Counted from the stretch's first letter, positions 35,840 to 45,814 are shown. The stretch is DNA of 64,000 nt from PCPOR2b sp965220385 (GCA_965220385.1 OZ244825.1:4464001-4528000); one strand, 5' to 3'. The notes: generated from the letters alone by a model not told the origin. Numbers and translations are program-made.

Positions 35840-36408
35840 TGGAGTCCCCTCCACCAAGTCAAAATTGAATTGATTTACACAGACCATTTTACTTGAAAAT
35901 CTCCCCGGAGTCAAATTGATAGAGGTGTCGGAATAGGGTCATTTATGGTGAATTAGAGAAATAAGTAGACATTTACCAATCCTTGTCTCGCCTGTCCCGC
36001 CTGTCCCGATTCATCGGGTTTCCCCCCTGACAAGGGGGGCTAGGGGGGTTAGGGGGTTCGCTGTCTATTGGGAGTGTCCCTGTAGGAGGGGCATCCTTGC
36101 CCCGACTCCCGCCTAGGGAATTAGGGGGTTGGCAGTACATTTGGAGTGTCCAAATAATTCTAAAATCTACCATAGTTTTACTGTAGGAGGGATCTCCGAA
36201 TCCCGACATCTCACTGTAGGAGGGATCTCCCGGTTGCGCCTTTTCAAACAAAATGGGTAATAAGCCGAAAACTGAATAGCCCTAGTCCTGTTGCGTTTAT
36301 CCTTGACAGATTGCCATACCATTTGTAAAAATAGTGTTTATAGTCTTTGTCAAAAGTGGCGTGACGATTGAATTTCGATCGGACAGTAAGGAGCAAGGGC
36401 AATCGAGG
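35840..36408. repeat. Palindrome-rich intergenic block with one copy of an 80-bp dispersed repeat
   Basis: The region holds a CCCGAT/ATCGGG palindrome (36004-36018), a CCCCCC-TGACAA-GGGGGG hairpin (36022-36039), a GGGGCA-TCCT-TGCCCC hairpin (36088-36103) and two copies of CTGTAGGAGGGATCTCC (36181 and 36214). The 80 bp at 36204-36283 match 60751-60830 at 78 of 80 positions, in the same orientation. No gene is evident. The region resembles a non-coding repeat cluster. Confidence 0.75.
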
Positions 36409-37758
36409 ATGCAAAAGGGCAATCGACATACTTATCCCATCAAAATCACCATCGTTTGCGGGATAACCATCCTCCTGATTTTGGGGATCGGTGCCTTACG
36501 AGCAACTGCTCCGAACTTCAATACCGATTCCGCGTCTTCCTCCATCATCTCTAGATTCGTTAGGAAGCCGCCCTCCGATCGTCCAAATCCCGCATCCAAA
36601 AAACGAGACTACCTCAAAAAATCGGATTGGCCCCAAGGCTTGCGAATCTATCGCGATTGGTGGAAAGAACGGGATGCAGCGGTGTATGTCGCCGAAATGA
36701 GGCGCGAATCCGAAAATCTTCGTTTTGGCGTTGAACTTGCCAACACCCAACTCTTGGGCAGGGAAACAATCAGCGGTATGGCGAGACGACTCGCACAACA
36801 CGATATTCCGCTGTTAGCCGGCGTCAATGGCAGCTTCGGTCTCCGTGGGGATCGGATCGGGCGAGGCGGGGTTATCTTTAACCTCCATATCCAAGATTGG
36901 GAATTGGTCAGCATCGCACCCCGGCGCGATTGGTGGGGCTTCCCGCCACCGTCCCCCTGGGGTGAAACCAGCTTTGGTGTAACAACGGATGGCGAATTTT
37001 TACTTGATGCGGTTGAATTAAACGGGGTTATCCACATCAACGGAGAATCACTCGAAGTCGATTGCATCAACCAAATTCGTGAAACCGGATGCACCGCCGT
37101 TCTCTATACCCCCCGATTTGGGGAGCAGACCCTTGCACGCAGGAGCTATGAGGTTATCCTCAAGGGACTCAAATTGCCGCTTACAGGTAGGTATCGGAGC
37201 AGTTTTAAAATTGATGCGGTCAATCGGCGAGGAAACAGCACAATCCCGTCCAACGGCGTTGTGTTGGCACTCGACTATCAATTAGCCGTAAAATGGGACG
37301 CCACATTCAGCGCAGGTGGGACGGGAACACTCGAAATCGCACTTTCACCGGTCAAATGGCAGCAAGTACCTGATGGCATCGGGGGAAATCTCCGTCTCTT
37401 ACGGAATGGAAAAATCGAACCGGAACTTGTGGATTTTCACGAATCAGGCGGCAGATCCAATTACCGTCATCGCAATGCAGCACGACTGAATCCGCGGAGT
37501 GCACTGGGATTTAATGACGATAAACTGTTCCTTATCGCGGTAGATGGCCGCCAATACGGATATAGCATCGGAATGACGCTTTATGAGATGGCTGATTTTT
37601 TACGGGCACTCGGCGCAAAACACGCAATAAACTTTGATGGTGGGGGTTCATCCGCGTTATGGGGGCTTGACAGCATTGTGAATCGTCCATCGCGCGGCTA
37701 CGAGCGGTCAGTCTTCAATGTAGCAATGATCACGACCCGGAGGAAGGTGAAAAAATGA
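36409..37758 (+). CDS. Phosphodiester glycosidase (NAGPA-domain) family protein, membrane-anchored or exported
   Basis: About 449 residues. A hydrophobic segment near the N-terminus (ITIVCGITILLILGIG) suggests a signal anchor. The C-terminal third carries the family signatures NPRSALGFNDDKLFLIAVDGRQ and INFDGGGSSALW, as in the domain that uncovers GlcNAc phosphodiesters. The start is uncertain: the ATG at 36409 has GAGG immediately before it and AAGGAG 14 nt before. Its TGA overlaps the ATG of the sulfatase maturase (ATGA), so the two are translationally coupled, an unusual pairing. Confidence 0.8.
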   Translation: MQKGNRHTYPIKITIVCGITILLILGIGALRATAPNFNTDSASSSIISRFVRKPPSDRPNPASKKRDYLKKSDWPQGLRIYRDWWKERDAAVYVAEMRRESENLRFGVELANTQLLGRETISGMARRLAQHDIPLLAGVNGSFGLRGDRIGRGGVIFNLHIQDWELVSIAPRRDWWGFPPPSPWGETSFGVTTDGEFLLDAVELNGVIHINGESLEVDCINQIRETGCTAVLYTPRFGEQTLARRSYEVILKGLKLPLTGRYRSSFKIDAVNRRGNSTIPSNGVVLALDYQLAVKWDATFSAGGTGTLEIALSPVKWQQVPDGIGGNLRLLRNGKIEPELVDFHESGGRSNYRHRNAARLNPRSALGFNDDKLFLIAVDGRQYGYSIGMTLYEMADFLRALGAKHAINFDGGGSSALWGLDSIVNRPSRGYERSVFNVAMITTRRKVKK

Positions 37759-39023
37759 TTGAACAGGAAGCACCACGTGCGTTTCATGTAATGACAAAAC
37801 CGATTGGGGCAATCTGTAATTTGGATTGTGAATACTGCTTCTATCTGGACAAAGAGAACCTGTATCCCGATACACGGTCATTTCGGATGACGGATGAGGT
37901 TTTGGAAAACTATGTGCGCCAATATATCGAATCGCAGCAGGTCAATGAGATAACCTTCGCTTGGCAGGGCGGCGAACCGACGCTGATGGGGGTTGACTTT
38001 TTTCGACGTGCTGTCGAATACCAAGAGACATACCGACGGGTCGGGACACGCATCCAAAATACATTCCAGACCAATGCAACGCTCCTGAACGATGAGTGGT
38101 GCACCTTCTTCAAGCGGAACAACTTCCTAATCGGTATCAGCATTGACGGCCCCCCTGAATTGCACGATAAGTATCGCTATGACAAACAGGGCAGACCCTC
38201 CTCCGACGATGTCATTCGAGGACTGCGATTCTTGCAGAAGCATCAGGTGGATTACAATATACTCTGTGTCGTGAACAGCCACAACGCCGATTATCCGCTC
38301 GACGTGTACCGCTATTTCAAAGAACTTGGCGCTCAGTTTATGCAATTTATCCCCGCCGTCGAGCACGTGGATGAGAAAGGTGTGACCGACCGCACGGTCC
38401 GTGCAGCGCAGTACGGTAAATTCCTCTGCGCCATCTTCGATGAATGGGTTGTCAACGATATTGGGAAGATCTTCGTTCAAATCTTTGATGTCGCGTTAGA
38501 AGCGTGGTTGGGCTATAACCCAAGTCTGTGTATCTTCAACGAGACCTGCGGAAACGCAATGGCAATCGAGCATAACGGCGATCTCTACTCCTGTGATCAC
38601 TACGTTGACCCGGAATACTTCATCGGAAACGTTATGGACTCGCCGATGGAAGCGTTAGTAGAATCGACATTCCAGCGGAAGTTCGGAACCGACAAACGGG
38701 ACACCTTGCCCCAGTATTGCCTTGATTGTGAAGTCCGTTTCGTCTGCAACGGCGGCTGCCCAAAAAACCGTTTCATCAAGACACCGAGCGGCGAAGATGG
38801 TCTGAACTATCTCTGTGCAGGCTATAAGCAGTTCTTCAACCATATCGACCGACCGATGAAAATGATGGCTGAAGCACTACAGGCTGGACGCCCCGCCGAC
38901 AGCATTATGCCTTTGCTACGTCCCAAACCAGTAGCAAGCACACCAAGCACACGCAAAGTCGGTCGCAATTCCCCCTGTCCCTGCGGTAGTGGCAAGAAGT
39001 ATAAGCAGTGCTGTTTGAAGTAG
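37755..39023 (+). CDS. Anaerobic sulfatase maturase (radical SAM/SPASM) with SEC-C tail
   Basis: A 422-residue radical SAM enzyme with C21-x3-C25-x2-C28 for the S-adenosylmethionine cluster and a C-terminal SPASM region (CIFNETCGNA, SCDHYV, CLDCEVRFVCNGGC) for two auxiliary clusters. The family converts a Cys or Ser of sulfatases to formylglycine. The last 20 residues form a SEC-C zinc motif (SPCPCGSGKKYKQCC) that may mediate protein contacts. The Cys-type sulfatase at 51823 is the likely client in this window. The 3' end is duplicated near 41100. Confidence 0.92.
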   Translation: MIEQEAPRAFHVMTKPIGAICNLDCEYCFYLDKENLYPDTRSFRMTDEVLENYVRQYIESQQVNEITFAWQGGEPTLMGVDFFRRAVEYQETYRRVGTRIQNTFQTNATLLNDEWCTFFKRNNFLIGISIDGPPELHDKYRYDKQGRPSSDDVIRGLRFLQKHQVDYNILCVVNSHNADYPLDVYRYFKELGAQFMQFIPAVEHVDEKGVTDRTVRAAQYGKFLCAIFDEWVVNDIGKIFVQIFDVALEAWLGYNPSLCIFNETCGNAMAIEHNGDLYSCDHYVDPEYFIGNVMDSPMEALVESTFQRKFGTDKRDTLPQYCLDCEVRFVCNGGCPKNRFIKTPSGEDGLNYLCAGYKQFFNHIDRPMKMMAEALQAGRPADSIMPLLRPKPVASTPSTRKVGRNSPCPCGSGKKYKQCCLK

Positions 39024-39117
39024 GTTAATCTAGGGAGGCAGCAGCCTATCAGTATGACGAGACCATAGGTGCCTCTAAGGGGCAAGTGCGCTTGTAAGAC
39101 CTTATGAGGAAGCAGAT

Positions 39118-40956
39118 ATGAAAAGGAAACTTTTCGCTTTTTCGTGTATCGCGCTTCTGATTTCAATTGACATATCCGTGCACGCAAGAGAATTGGAAGA
39201 TAAAATCGTTTTCATTTCCGAGCGCCAAGGCACTCCCGAAGTCTTCCTAGTTGAAGGCTTAGATGGACGTCCCTTTCAACTCACCCGGGATTTGTTTGCC
39301 GGTTCGCCCTCAATCTCCCCCGATGGTACTGAGGTTGTATTTGTTTCTTACCCTCCGGCACAGGCAGCAAATATTCTCAAACTGGACATTGCGAAACGCC
39401 AAATTGAGCGGTTAACCCACAATGCCAAAAAGGATATTCGATATGAATATCTGGATTGGTCACCTGATGCACGGAAAATCCTGTTTATCATGATTACACC
39501 TACACCAGAAGGTTCAAAAACGGATCTTTGTGTCACGGACACTGACGGACGCGAGATTCGACATATTCTTCAACCAGATCCCACAACAAGGATTTTGAAT
39601 CCCAGTTGGTCTCCCGATAGTAACCATATCATATATCGTCAGGATTTCAGAATATTTATCATTGACGATAATGGAAATAACGTTGTGAATGTCCCGCAAG
39701 ACCGGTTCAAACACGGATTCCTCCCTGCTTGGTCACCGAAACGCACTCAAATCGGATATATTGAGATCGTCACAACTAGCCAGCCACCGCCGAATCCACT
39801 GCAAATCTATATGATGAATTTAGCTGCAGCGAATGTAATCCCTTTAACATCTGGAGGTGATGAGGACAGGATTCCATTAGCTTGGCATCCAGATGGTCAG
39901 AGAATCCTATTTGTCACGCTAACCACTCAATGGAGTGATCTCTTCGTCATGGATAACAACGGTGAAAATATAATAAATTTGACACAAACACCAGAGCTAG
40001 AAGGCAATGCCAGTTGGTCGCCTGACGGAAAACAGATTGTGTTTCACCGAGAGGTAGGGGAAGAGGAGATTGCAATCTTTATCATGGAGGCGGACGGTCA
40101 AAACCCACAGCGACTGACGTTCGACCCAGGTATAAACCTGGCGCCCTCCTGGTCCCCAGACGGAAACAAAATTGCCTTCCTCTCATATCGAAATGGTGCA
40201 CTCAGAACATACACGATGGACACAAATGGACAAAATGTCCAACAGGTCACGCATCATGGACGCGAGTTTGATGGACCACCAGTTTGGTCTCCAGACGGCA
40301 GACGGATCGCCTTTATGTCTGGAGACGATCAGGAGGATTGGGGACTTTATGTCACAGATCCACAAGGTAACAACGAAAATCTGATTACCCGTTTTCAGCT
40401 AACCTATTTCTCTGGCCTGCCTTGGTATCGTCCGGCTTGGTCCCCCGATAGTCAATACCTCATTTACGCCGTTGAGCAAAAAAAATTAACGGGTTTAATG
40501 AAGATTCAGATTGATGAAAAGGTGCCAATCCAGTTAAAGACTGACGAACTTATCAACTGGGCAAGTCCTGTATGGTCGCCAGAAGGCGACAATCTTCTTT
40601 TTAGTGCAAGAGAAGCAAGAGAACCAATGGTTCTCGAAACAGAACTTAGAATGGTATTGATGGATCTTGATACTTCACAAAAACGTGCATTTGTATTGCC
40701 CGCAGCATCTGAAAAGAATTGGAGTTTTTTTCGGTTGATTTGGGGACCTGATGGGTCGCAACTCATCTTATCAGTAGAAGAGGAGGATCAACAGAATTCG
40801 CTCTATCTGATTGATATTCCCAACGAAACCATAACGCTATGGATGGAAGATGCGAAAGAGGCGGATTGGGTCAGACCCGGTTTCGTGTATGCTGTGGAGG
40901 CTGCCGGAAAACGGATCACAACGTGGGGCGAATTGAAAAAACCAGAAGTACCCTGA
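39118..40956 (+). CDS. Exported TolB-like PD40 propeller protein, long form
   Basis: A 612-residue protein with a signal peptide of about 23 residues (LFAFSCIALLISIDISVHA). I count about 11 PD40-type repeats (WSPDGxxIxF cores), versus five in the other propellers of this window. It ends with GKRITTWGELKK. Such TolB-like propellers bind partners in the periplasm, but no Tol or Pal gene is nearby and no enzyme motif is seen. It is flanked by two copies of the maturase 3' end. Its own leader lies between 39024 and 39117, with AGGAAGCAG upstream of the ATG. Confidence 0.85.
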   Translation: MKRKLFAFSCIALLISIDISVHARELEDKIVFISERQGTPEVFLVEGLDGRPFQLTRDLFAGSPSISPDGTEVVFVSYPPAQAANILKLDIAKRQIERLTHNAKKDIRYEYLDWSPDARKILFIMITPTPEGSKTDLCVTDTDGREIRHILQPDPTTRILNPSWSPDSNHIIYRQDFRIFIIDDNGNNVVNVPQDRFKHGFLPAWSPKRTQIGYIEIVTTSQPPPNPLQIYMMNLAAANVIPLTSGGDEDRIPLAWHPDGQRILFVTLTTQWSDLFVMDNNGENIINLTQTPELEGNASWSPDGKQIVFHREVGEEEIAIFIMEADGQNPQRLTFDPGINLAPSWSPDGNKIAFLSYRNGALRTYTMDTNGQNVQQVTHHGREFDGPPVWSPDGRRIAFMSGDDQEDWGLYVTDPQGNNENLITRFQLTYFSGLPWYRPAWSPDSQYLIYAVEQKKLTGLMKIQIDEKVPIQLKTDELINWASPVWSPEGDNLLFSAREAREPMVLETELRMVLMDLDTSQKRAFVLPAASEKNWSFFRLIWGPDGSQLILSVEEEDQQNSLYLIDIPNETITLWMEDAKEADWVRPGFVYAVEAAGKRITTWGELKKPEVP

Positions 40957-40983
40957 CGCATAGCTAACTTACCCGATTCACGG

Positions 40984-41163
40984 AAATGATGGCTGCGGCA
41001 CTATAGGCTGGACGTCCCGCTGACAGCATTATGCCCTTGCTGCGTCCCAAGCCGGTAGCAGCCACGCGCAAGGTCGGTCGCAATTCCCTCTGTTCCTGCG
41101 GTAGCGGCAAGAAGTATAAGCAATGTTGTTTGAAGGGGCGGCATCCCATCAGTATGATGGACA
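40984..41163 (+). pseudogene. Duplicated 3' end of the sulfatase maturase gene (SEC-C fragment)
   Basis: This stretch copies 38861-39058, the end of the maturase including the SEC-C motif (CSCGSGKKYKQCC) and flanking downstream sequence (CAGTATGA). It carries an in-frame TAG in place of the Gln codon near its start and several changes, so it is non-functional. The two copies flank the propeller gene as direct repeats about 2.1 kb apart. Confidence 0.85.
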
Positions 41164-41169
41164 GGAAAA

Positions 41170-42090
41170 CTACCGGGGAACCCACTTGGCGCAACGGAAA
41201 CCGAAATTAGTTTGTACCCCTTCGCTAGAGAAACGGCGCGATGCACAACTAAACCACTCGGCTCCGAGTCCACCATGACCACCTCTCGCAACACGAAACT
41301 CACCTGCCCCTCCTGAAGCAGCGCCGGTTGGGTTCCGTTTCGGTGAGTTCTGATAGTAATCGGGACTATACCAATCCGCGCACCATTCGCTGACATTTCC
41401 CATCATATCGTGGAGTCCGTAGTTATTCTCAGGTGGATAGCTACCAACCGGAGTTGCCTTGCCAATGTTATGACCGTAATTCGCCCGTTCTGGATTAATT
41501 GAATCTCCCCATGGGTATCTTTTCCCTTCTAAACCACCCCGCGCCGCCTTTTCCCACTCCGCTTCGGTGGGAAGTCGTTTTCCTACCCACTTACAGTAGT
41601 CCCTCGCCGATTTCCAAGCAAGACCCACAACCGGCTGGTTGGGTTGGTTGTATTCGGGCTTATCAAAAAACTCAGCCGGTTTGTGAACCTCATACGGTTT
41701 ATCATACCTAGACAGTTCCCAATTGTGATCCCAATCCTTAGCTGCCTCAAGGAATTTTTGATACTGTGTGTTGGTCACTTCATAGATATCCATGTAAAAC
41801 GCATCCACATAGACGGTGTGAACCGGTTGCTGGTCTTTAAAATATCCCTTCCCACGATTTGGATTTTCATCTGCATCTTCCCAGCGATTGCCCATCTGAA
41901 ATTCGCCTGCTGGAATTAGTACCATCGGTGTGCCATCTTTACCTATGATGCGTTTCGGAATTCCCTCCTTGGATGATTCGTCCTGAGACTCCGTTCCTGC
42001 ATCGGCACTGCGTGCAGTCATCAAGAAAATTGAGAAAAACAGAAAAATCGATAAACACAAGGGAATGGTTAAGATATTTTTGCACTTCAT
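41170..42090 (-). CDS. Exported FGE-sulfatase-domain (SUMF1-like) protein
   Basis: A 306-residue protein with a signal peptide (LTIPLCLSIFLFFSIFLMTARSADA) followed by an FGE-like domain: MVLIPAGEFQMG, VTNTQYQKFL, RLPTEAEWEKAARGG, YPWG, MGNVSEWCADWY and FGFRCAKW. Relative to known formylglycine-generating enzymes, the later active-site Cys is present (SCASRRF) but the earlier one, five residues before, appears replaced by Ala. An active FGE role is therefore doubtful; many such domains have other roles. The ATG at 42090 is supported by the signal peptide. Confidence 0.85.
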   Translation of the reverse strand: MKCKNILTIPLCLSIFLFFSIFLMTARSADAGTESQDESSKEGIPKRIIGKDGTPMVLIPAGEFQMGNRWEDADENPNRGKGYFKDQQPVHTVYVDAFYMDIYEVTNTQYQKFLEAAKDWDHNWELSRYDKPYEVHKPAEFFDKPEYNQPNQPVVGLAWKSARDYCKWVGKRLPTEAEWEKAARGGLEGKRYPWGDSINPERANYGHNIGKATPVGSYPPENNYGLHDMMGNVSEWCADWYSPDYYQNSPKRNPTGAASGGAGEFRVARGGHGGLGAEWFSCASRRFSSEGVQTNFGFRCAKWVPR

Positions 42091-42261
42091 GGTTCCATCT
42101 TTCCTTGCCAGTTGGAGATGAAGACAGTCCTTGCACCTCTGGATGCCTATGCCCAACCGCGAGTCCATCCGGCAACTCCATATATAGCGATACTGAGAAA
42201 CAAAATGTTCAGGAATTGCTTCCGCTTCATTTCTTTTTTCCTCCACACCACTCGCTTGGAA

Positions 42262-43170
42262 TCATAAACCTAATTTAACCTGCCCCCAAGCTACAGGAAA
42301 TTTCCCCACAGGATCCACCGCCGCTGGACCCTCAGGCCGCCAAGATGGCTGCCCGCCATCAAACAGGACGCGCCGCTCCCCGCCATTGACTCTCATCACA
42401 CCGATTTTACCCTCCAAAAATAACCAAAAGGCAATATGTGTACCTGTTGGCGACCATGACGGATAATGTTCGCCACGAGAGCTGATGCGTTTGAAATTTG
42501 CCCCATCCGCTGCATTAATGAGACAGATACCCTGTTTAAGATTTCGATCTGAGTAGAAAGCAATTTGACGCCCATCGGGAGACCATGCGGGCGCGGAATC
42601 GCTGGACTTATTATTGGTTAACCGGCGTAATCCTCTTCCATCGGCGTTGATAACGTAGATTTGTTGCCGTTCATGCTTGATTGTGAATGCAATCTGTTTT
42701 CCATCTGGCGACCAAGCGGCATCCCGGAAACCGTTATCCCATCCATGGAATAATACTCGGGTTTCTACCTTCGTTTCAATATCGAAAACTGTAATTTCGT
42801 CGAATTTTGTAAATACAATTTTCTGGCCGTCAGGGTGCCAAGCTGGACGTGCCCTTAATGGAAAATGCCATCTTAAGCGTTCCAGATTACGGCCATCTGC
42901 ATCCATCAGGAAAAGTTGGCTAGGCACATCGGCGATAAATGCAATTTTTTTCCCGTCGGGCGACCAAGCTGGCCAATTTGGAATGGGCCTACTTTTTAAG
43001 GGTTGGGGAGCGCTTCCATCCGAATTGATGATAACAATTCTCCTCTCAGGGTTAAATGCCTTTGATACAAAGGCAATTTGGGACCCCCAAGCAAGATTCG
43101 CCTTAGAGCCGAACCCGCCGATGCCCCCAACCCCTGCTGCAATGAATATAACAAACAGGACTTTTTTCAT
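42262..43170 (-). CDS. Exported TolB-like PD40 propeller protein
   Basis: A 302-residue protein with a signal peptide (VLFVIFIAAGVGGIGG) and five to six WSPDGxxIAF repeats, enough for a six-bladed propeller when the closing strand is counted. The end reads VGKFPVAWGQVKLGL, a variant of the WGx(aliphatic)K tail. The start at 43170 follows GGGAGGAG. It is the first of five consecutive minus-strand propeller genes beyond the FGE-like gene. Confidence 0.85.
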   Translation of the reverse strand: MKKVLFVIFIAAGVGGIGGFGSKANLAWGSQIAFVSKAFNPERRIVIINSDGSAPQPLKSRPIPNWPAWSPDGKKIAFIADVPSQLFLMDADGRNLERLRWHFPLRARPAWHPDGQKIVFTKFDEITVFDIETKVETRVLFHGWDNGFRDAAWSPDGKQIAFTIKHERQQIYVINADGRGLRRLTNNKSSDSAPAWSPDGRQIAFYSDRNLKQGICLINAADGANFKRISSRGEHYPSWSPTGTHIAFWLFLEGKIGVMRVNGGERRVLFDGGQPSWRPEGPAAVDPVGKFPVAWGQVKLGL

Positions 43171-43366
43171 TCTGATTTCTCCTCCCTTTCGCAGTATAGT
43201 CGTATAACTCTCGTCAAATCGGACCAACGAAATCATTCTCATCAAATCGGGGAAGATGAAAACCTCCAAAAAATCGTCGCAAGAATCACGCCTAACAGAC
43301 AGATTTCACCATATGTTATAGAAGCGTTTCTACCGATAGGAATTTGCATGAGGTTTTGTAGAACGT

Positions 43367-44332
43367 TTATTTTTTATTTCTTTGGGTGGTTTTTATTTTC
43401 CCCCATGACGCTAGTAACCTTGTCTTGGGAGACACTGCCAATTCACCCAGAACCCACGAACCGCCTATATCACTTGCTGGGTTTTGAGTGAGATTGGTTA
43501 GATTATCGCCATTAGCATCCATGAGGTAAATCTCATAGTTTCCATTGCGGTTTGAATCGAAGCCGATTTTTCGACTATTCGGAGACCAGAAAGGATTTCT
43601 ATTATAAACGGGAAAATCGTTAGGGAGGGAATCGGTATTGGTGAGTTGGACCTGCTCGGTTCCGTCAGCGTTCATGACATAAATATCCCAGTTCCCATCA
43701 CGGTTCGACCGAAAGGCGATTTTCCGACCATCAGGAGACCACGCGGGCTCCCTGTTAAAACCAATGACGAAGGTCAATCTGATAGGGCGTTTGCCGTTAG
43801 CATTCATGATATAAATATCCCAATCTCTTTCAAAGGCAATTTTCCGTCCATCGGGAGACCACGCCGGGTCTGTTTCTCCTTCAGGGTTTATGGTAAGATT
43901 GACGGAGTTTTCGCCGTTAGCATTCATGACATGAATGTCCCGGTCCCTTTCAAAGGCAATTCTCCGACCATCAGGAGACCAAGCAGGAGCACGGCTCCCA
44001 GGGTTCAACGGTTGATTTGGGGTCAGATTGATGAGATGTTCGCCATCAGCATTGTTCATAACATAAATTTTTCCGAACCTTTCAAAGGCAATTTTCCGAC
44101 CATCGGGAGACCATGCGGGGTCAATATGGACTGATGCCGGGTGTTTCGTGAGATTGCGCTGCTGAGAACCGTCAGATTTCATTACAAAAATGTCAAGTCT
44201 ACCCTCACGGTCTGAAGAAAACGCAATCATTGAATCAAGCGATTGTGCTGACCTTATCAGTATTAGCATAAGTCCCAGCATCACAATCAAGCGGAGTAGA
44301 TAGATGCCTTGGTTCAACAGTGGGAATTTCAT
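43367..44332 (-). CDS. Exported TolB-like PD40 propeller protein
   Basis: A 321-residue protein with a hydrophobic export segment (LIVMLGLMLILIRSAQS) and five repeats of the form PAWSPDGRKIAFER, unusually uniform in sequence, which suggests recent internal duplication. Tail LLASWGKIKTTQRNKK. GGAG lies upstream of the ATG at 44332; the earlier in-frame ATG overlaps that site. Confidence 0.85.
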   Translation of the reverse strand: MKFPLLNQGIYLLRLIVMLGLMLILIRSAQSLDSMIAFSSDREGRLDIFVMKSDGSQQRNLTKHPASVHIDPAWSPDGRKIAFERFGKIYVMNNADGEHLINLTPNQPLNPGSRAPAWSPDGRRIAFERDRDIHVMNANGENSVNLTINPEGETDPAWSPDGRKIAFERDWDIYIMNANGKRPIRLTFVIGFNREPAWSPDGRKIAFRSNRDGNWDIYVMNADGTEQVQLTNTDSLPNDFPVYNRNPFWSPNSRKIGFDSNRNGNYEIYLMDANGDNLTNLTQNPASDIGGSWVLGELAVSPKTRLLASWGKIKTTQRNKK

Positions 44333-44541
44333 TTCTATCCCTCTCCTCATTTTGCAGGGCCGAATGATCGTTTATCCCTACATATTGAGATTATGACAGT
44401 CGAAGAGTTGTAGAATTTCTCACAGAGCACTTGACTTGAAGTTTTTGCTCCTTACTCCAATTTCAACCGATATTCTTGCCATTACTGGCAATTTTCCGAA
44501 ACGCCGTGATTTTAGATTGCTCCGCCAGCAGCGATTGTCCC

Positions 44542-45537
44542 TTACTGCCTTTCTGATTTGAGCCTCCCCCAAAATGTAACACGATTGACTCGTGTATCAA
44601 CAGGAAGCGACCGGTCGGGAATCACCCAAGTCGGGCGCGTATCAGCATCCGGATGTGTTGTAACCCGTATCTTATCCCCTCCATTAGCGTTTACGATGTA
44701 AATATCCCACCCTGTTTTATTTACAGATGACATGAAGGCGACCCACTGTCCATCGGGTGACCACGCAGGAAGACGGTCTGGGGCTGGGTCATCGGTCAGT
44801 CTGATGATGTTAGCACCGTCGGCGTTCATCACGTAGATGTCCACTTGGGCGATATTGTGTAGATTGGAATAGAAGGCAATCTCTGTTCCATCGGGTGACC
44901 AAGCGGGGGTTTGCCCCTTTGGACTCAGTAGGACTCGATTTTTCCCATTTCGGTCCATCACGAAAATTCCCCGCTTCTTTTTATCTACGTCTCTCACATT
45001 AAATGCAATCTTTTCTTGATTGGGAGACCAAGAGGGATTGCTATGTTCGTGGTTGTTTTCATGGAACGCGTTTGTTATTTGTTTTAACCCATCTCCGTCC
45101 ATCCTTATAGTACAAATACTTGGAGGGAGCTCGCCGCGTGGACTACAAACCAATGCCAACCGCCTACCATCCCCAGACCAGGTAGGGGAAAAAAAATTCA
45201 TCTCCAATCTGTGCCACCGGTTGGTGATATTCTTCTGTTTCCCGGTGCGAAGTTCCATCACAATGAGATGGCTTCCTCCTTTGTCAGCAAACTGATTCCA
45301 GGCAACAAATTTTCCGTCAGGGGACCACGCGATCTTTCCAAATCCGTTAGGATTTTCAAGCCATTTGCGCTCGTTCGTGCCATCGGCGTTAATCAGATAA
45401 ACCGACGTTGAACGGCCTCTGTGAGGGGGGTTACTATCTCGATCGGAGAGGAACGCAATCGTGCCTGTTGGTTCAGCAGCCACCGACTGTATGCCAAATA
45501 CCGCCCACACAAAGAGGATTAGCAATTTGAGTCTCAT
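44542..45537 (-). CDS. Exported TolB-like PD40 propeller protein, paralogue A
   Basis: A 331-residue protein with a short signal peptide (LLILFVWAVFGIQSVAAE) and five repeats, the second degenerate (PTWSGDGRRLALVC). It closely resembles the adjacent gene at 45815 throughout, including the tail DTRVNRVTFWGRLKSERQ. Separated from it by 277 bp with no clear gene. Confidence 0.85.
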   Translation of the reverse strand: MRLKLLILFVWAVFGIQSVAAEPTGTIAFLSDRDSNPPHRGRSTSVYLINADGTNERKWLENPNGFGKIAWSPDGKFVAWNQFADKGGSHLIVMELRTGKQKNITNRWHRLEMNFFSPTWSGDGRRLALVCSPRGELPPSICTIRMDGDGLKQITNAFHENNHEHSNPSWSPNQEKIAFNVRDVDKKKRGIFVMDRNGKNRVLLSPKGQTPAWSPDGTEIAFYSNLHNIAQVDIYVMNADGANIIRLTDDPAPDRLPAWSPDGQWVAFMSSVNKTGWDIYIVNANGGDKIRVTTHPDADTRPTWVIPDRSLPVDTRVNRVTFWGRLKSERQ

Positions 45538-45814
45538 CTTTTTACCCTATCTTTCCCCAAGTGTTTTGCGATTGAACCACCGCGGACAATCAACCTGCCC
45601 ATCACTATCAAAACAATGGCTTTGATGACGGAGGAACTCGCGCTGCTGTTGCTAAGAAGAGAACACAGAAAAACATACAACCTACCATTTTTTTTAGGCA
45701 CGCTGATTTTCATATTCATCTACCGTTTAGGATTAGTCTGCGAAGTAAACCGGCTCGTACAGCCTTTTCACACCGCCACCAACCTCTATGCCCCTTTTCA
45801 GTAGCGATTGCCCT

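Noticed and set aside
35840..36408. CRISPR array in the repeat-rich region
   Set aside because: Repeats are irregular palindromes with no regular spacing or unique spacers of constant length, and no cas genes are present.
39118..40956. Calling the long propeller TolB of the Tol-Pal system
   Set aside because: No tolA, tolQ, tolR or pal nearby, repeat number differs and many paralogues exist; TolB-like fold only.
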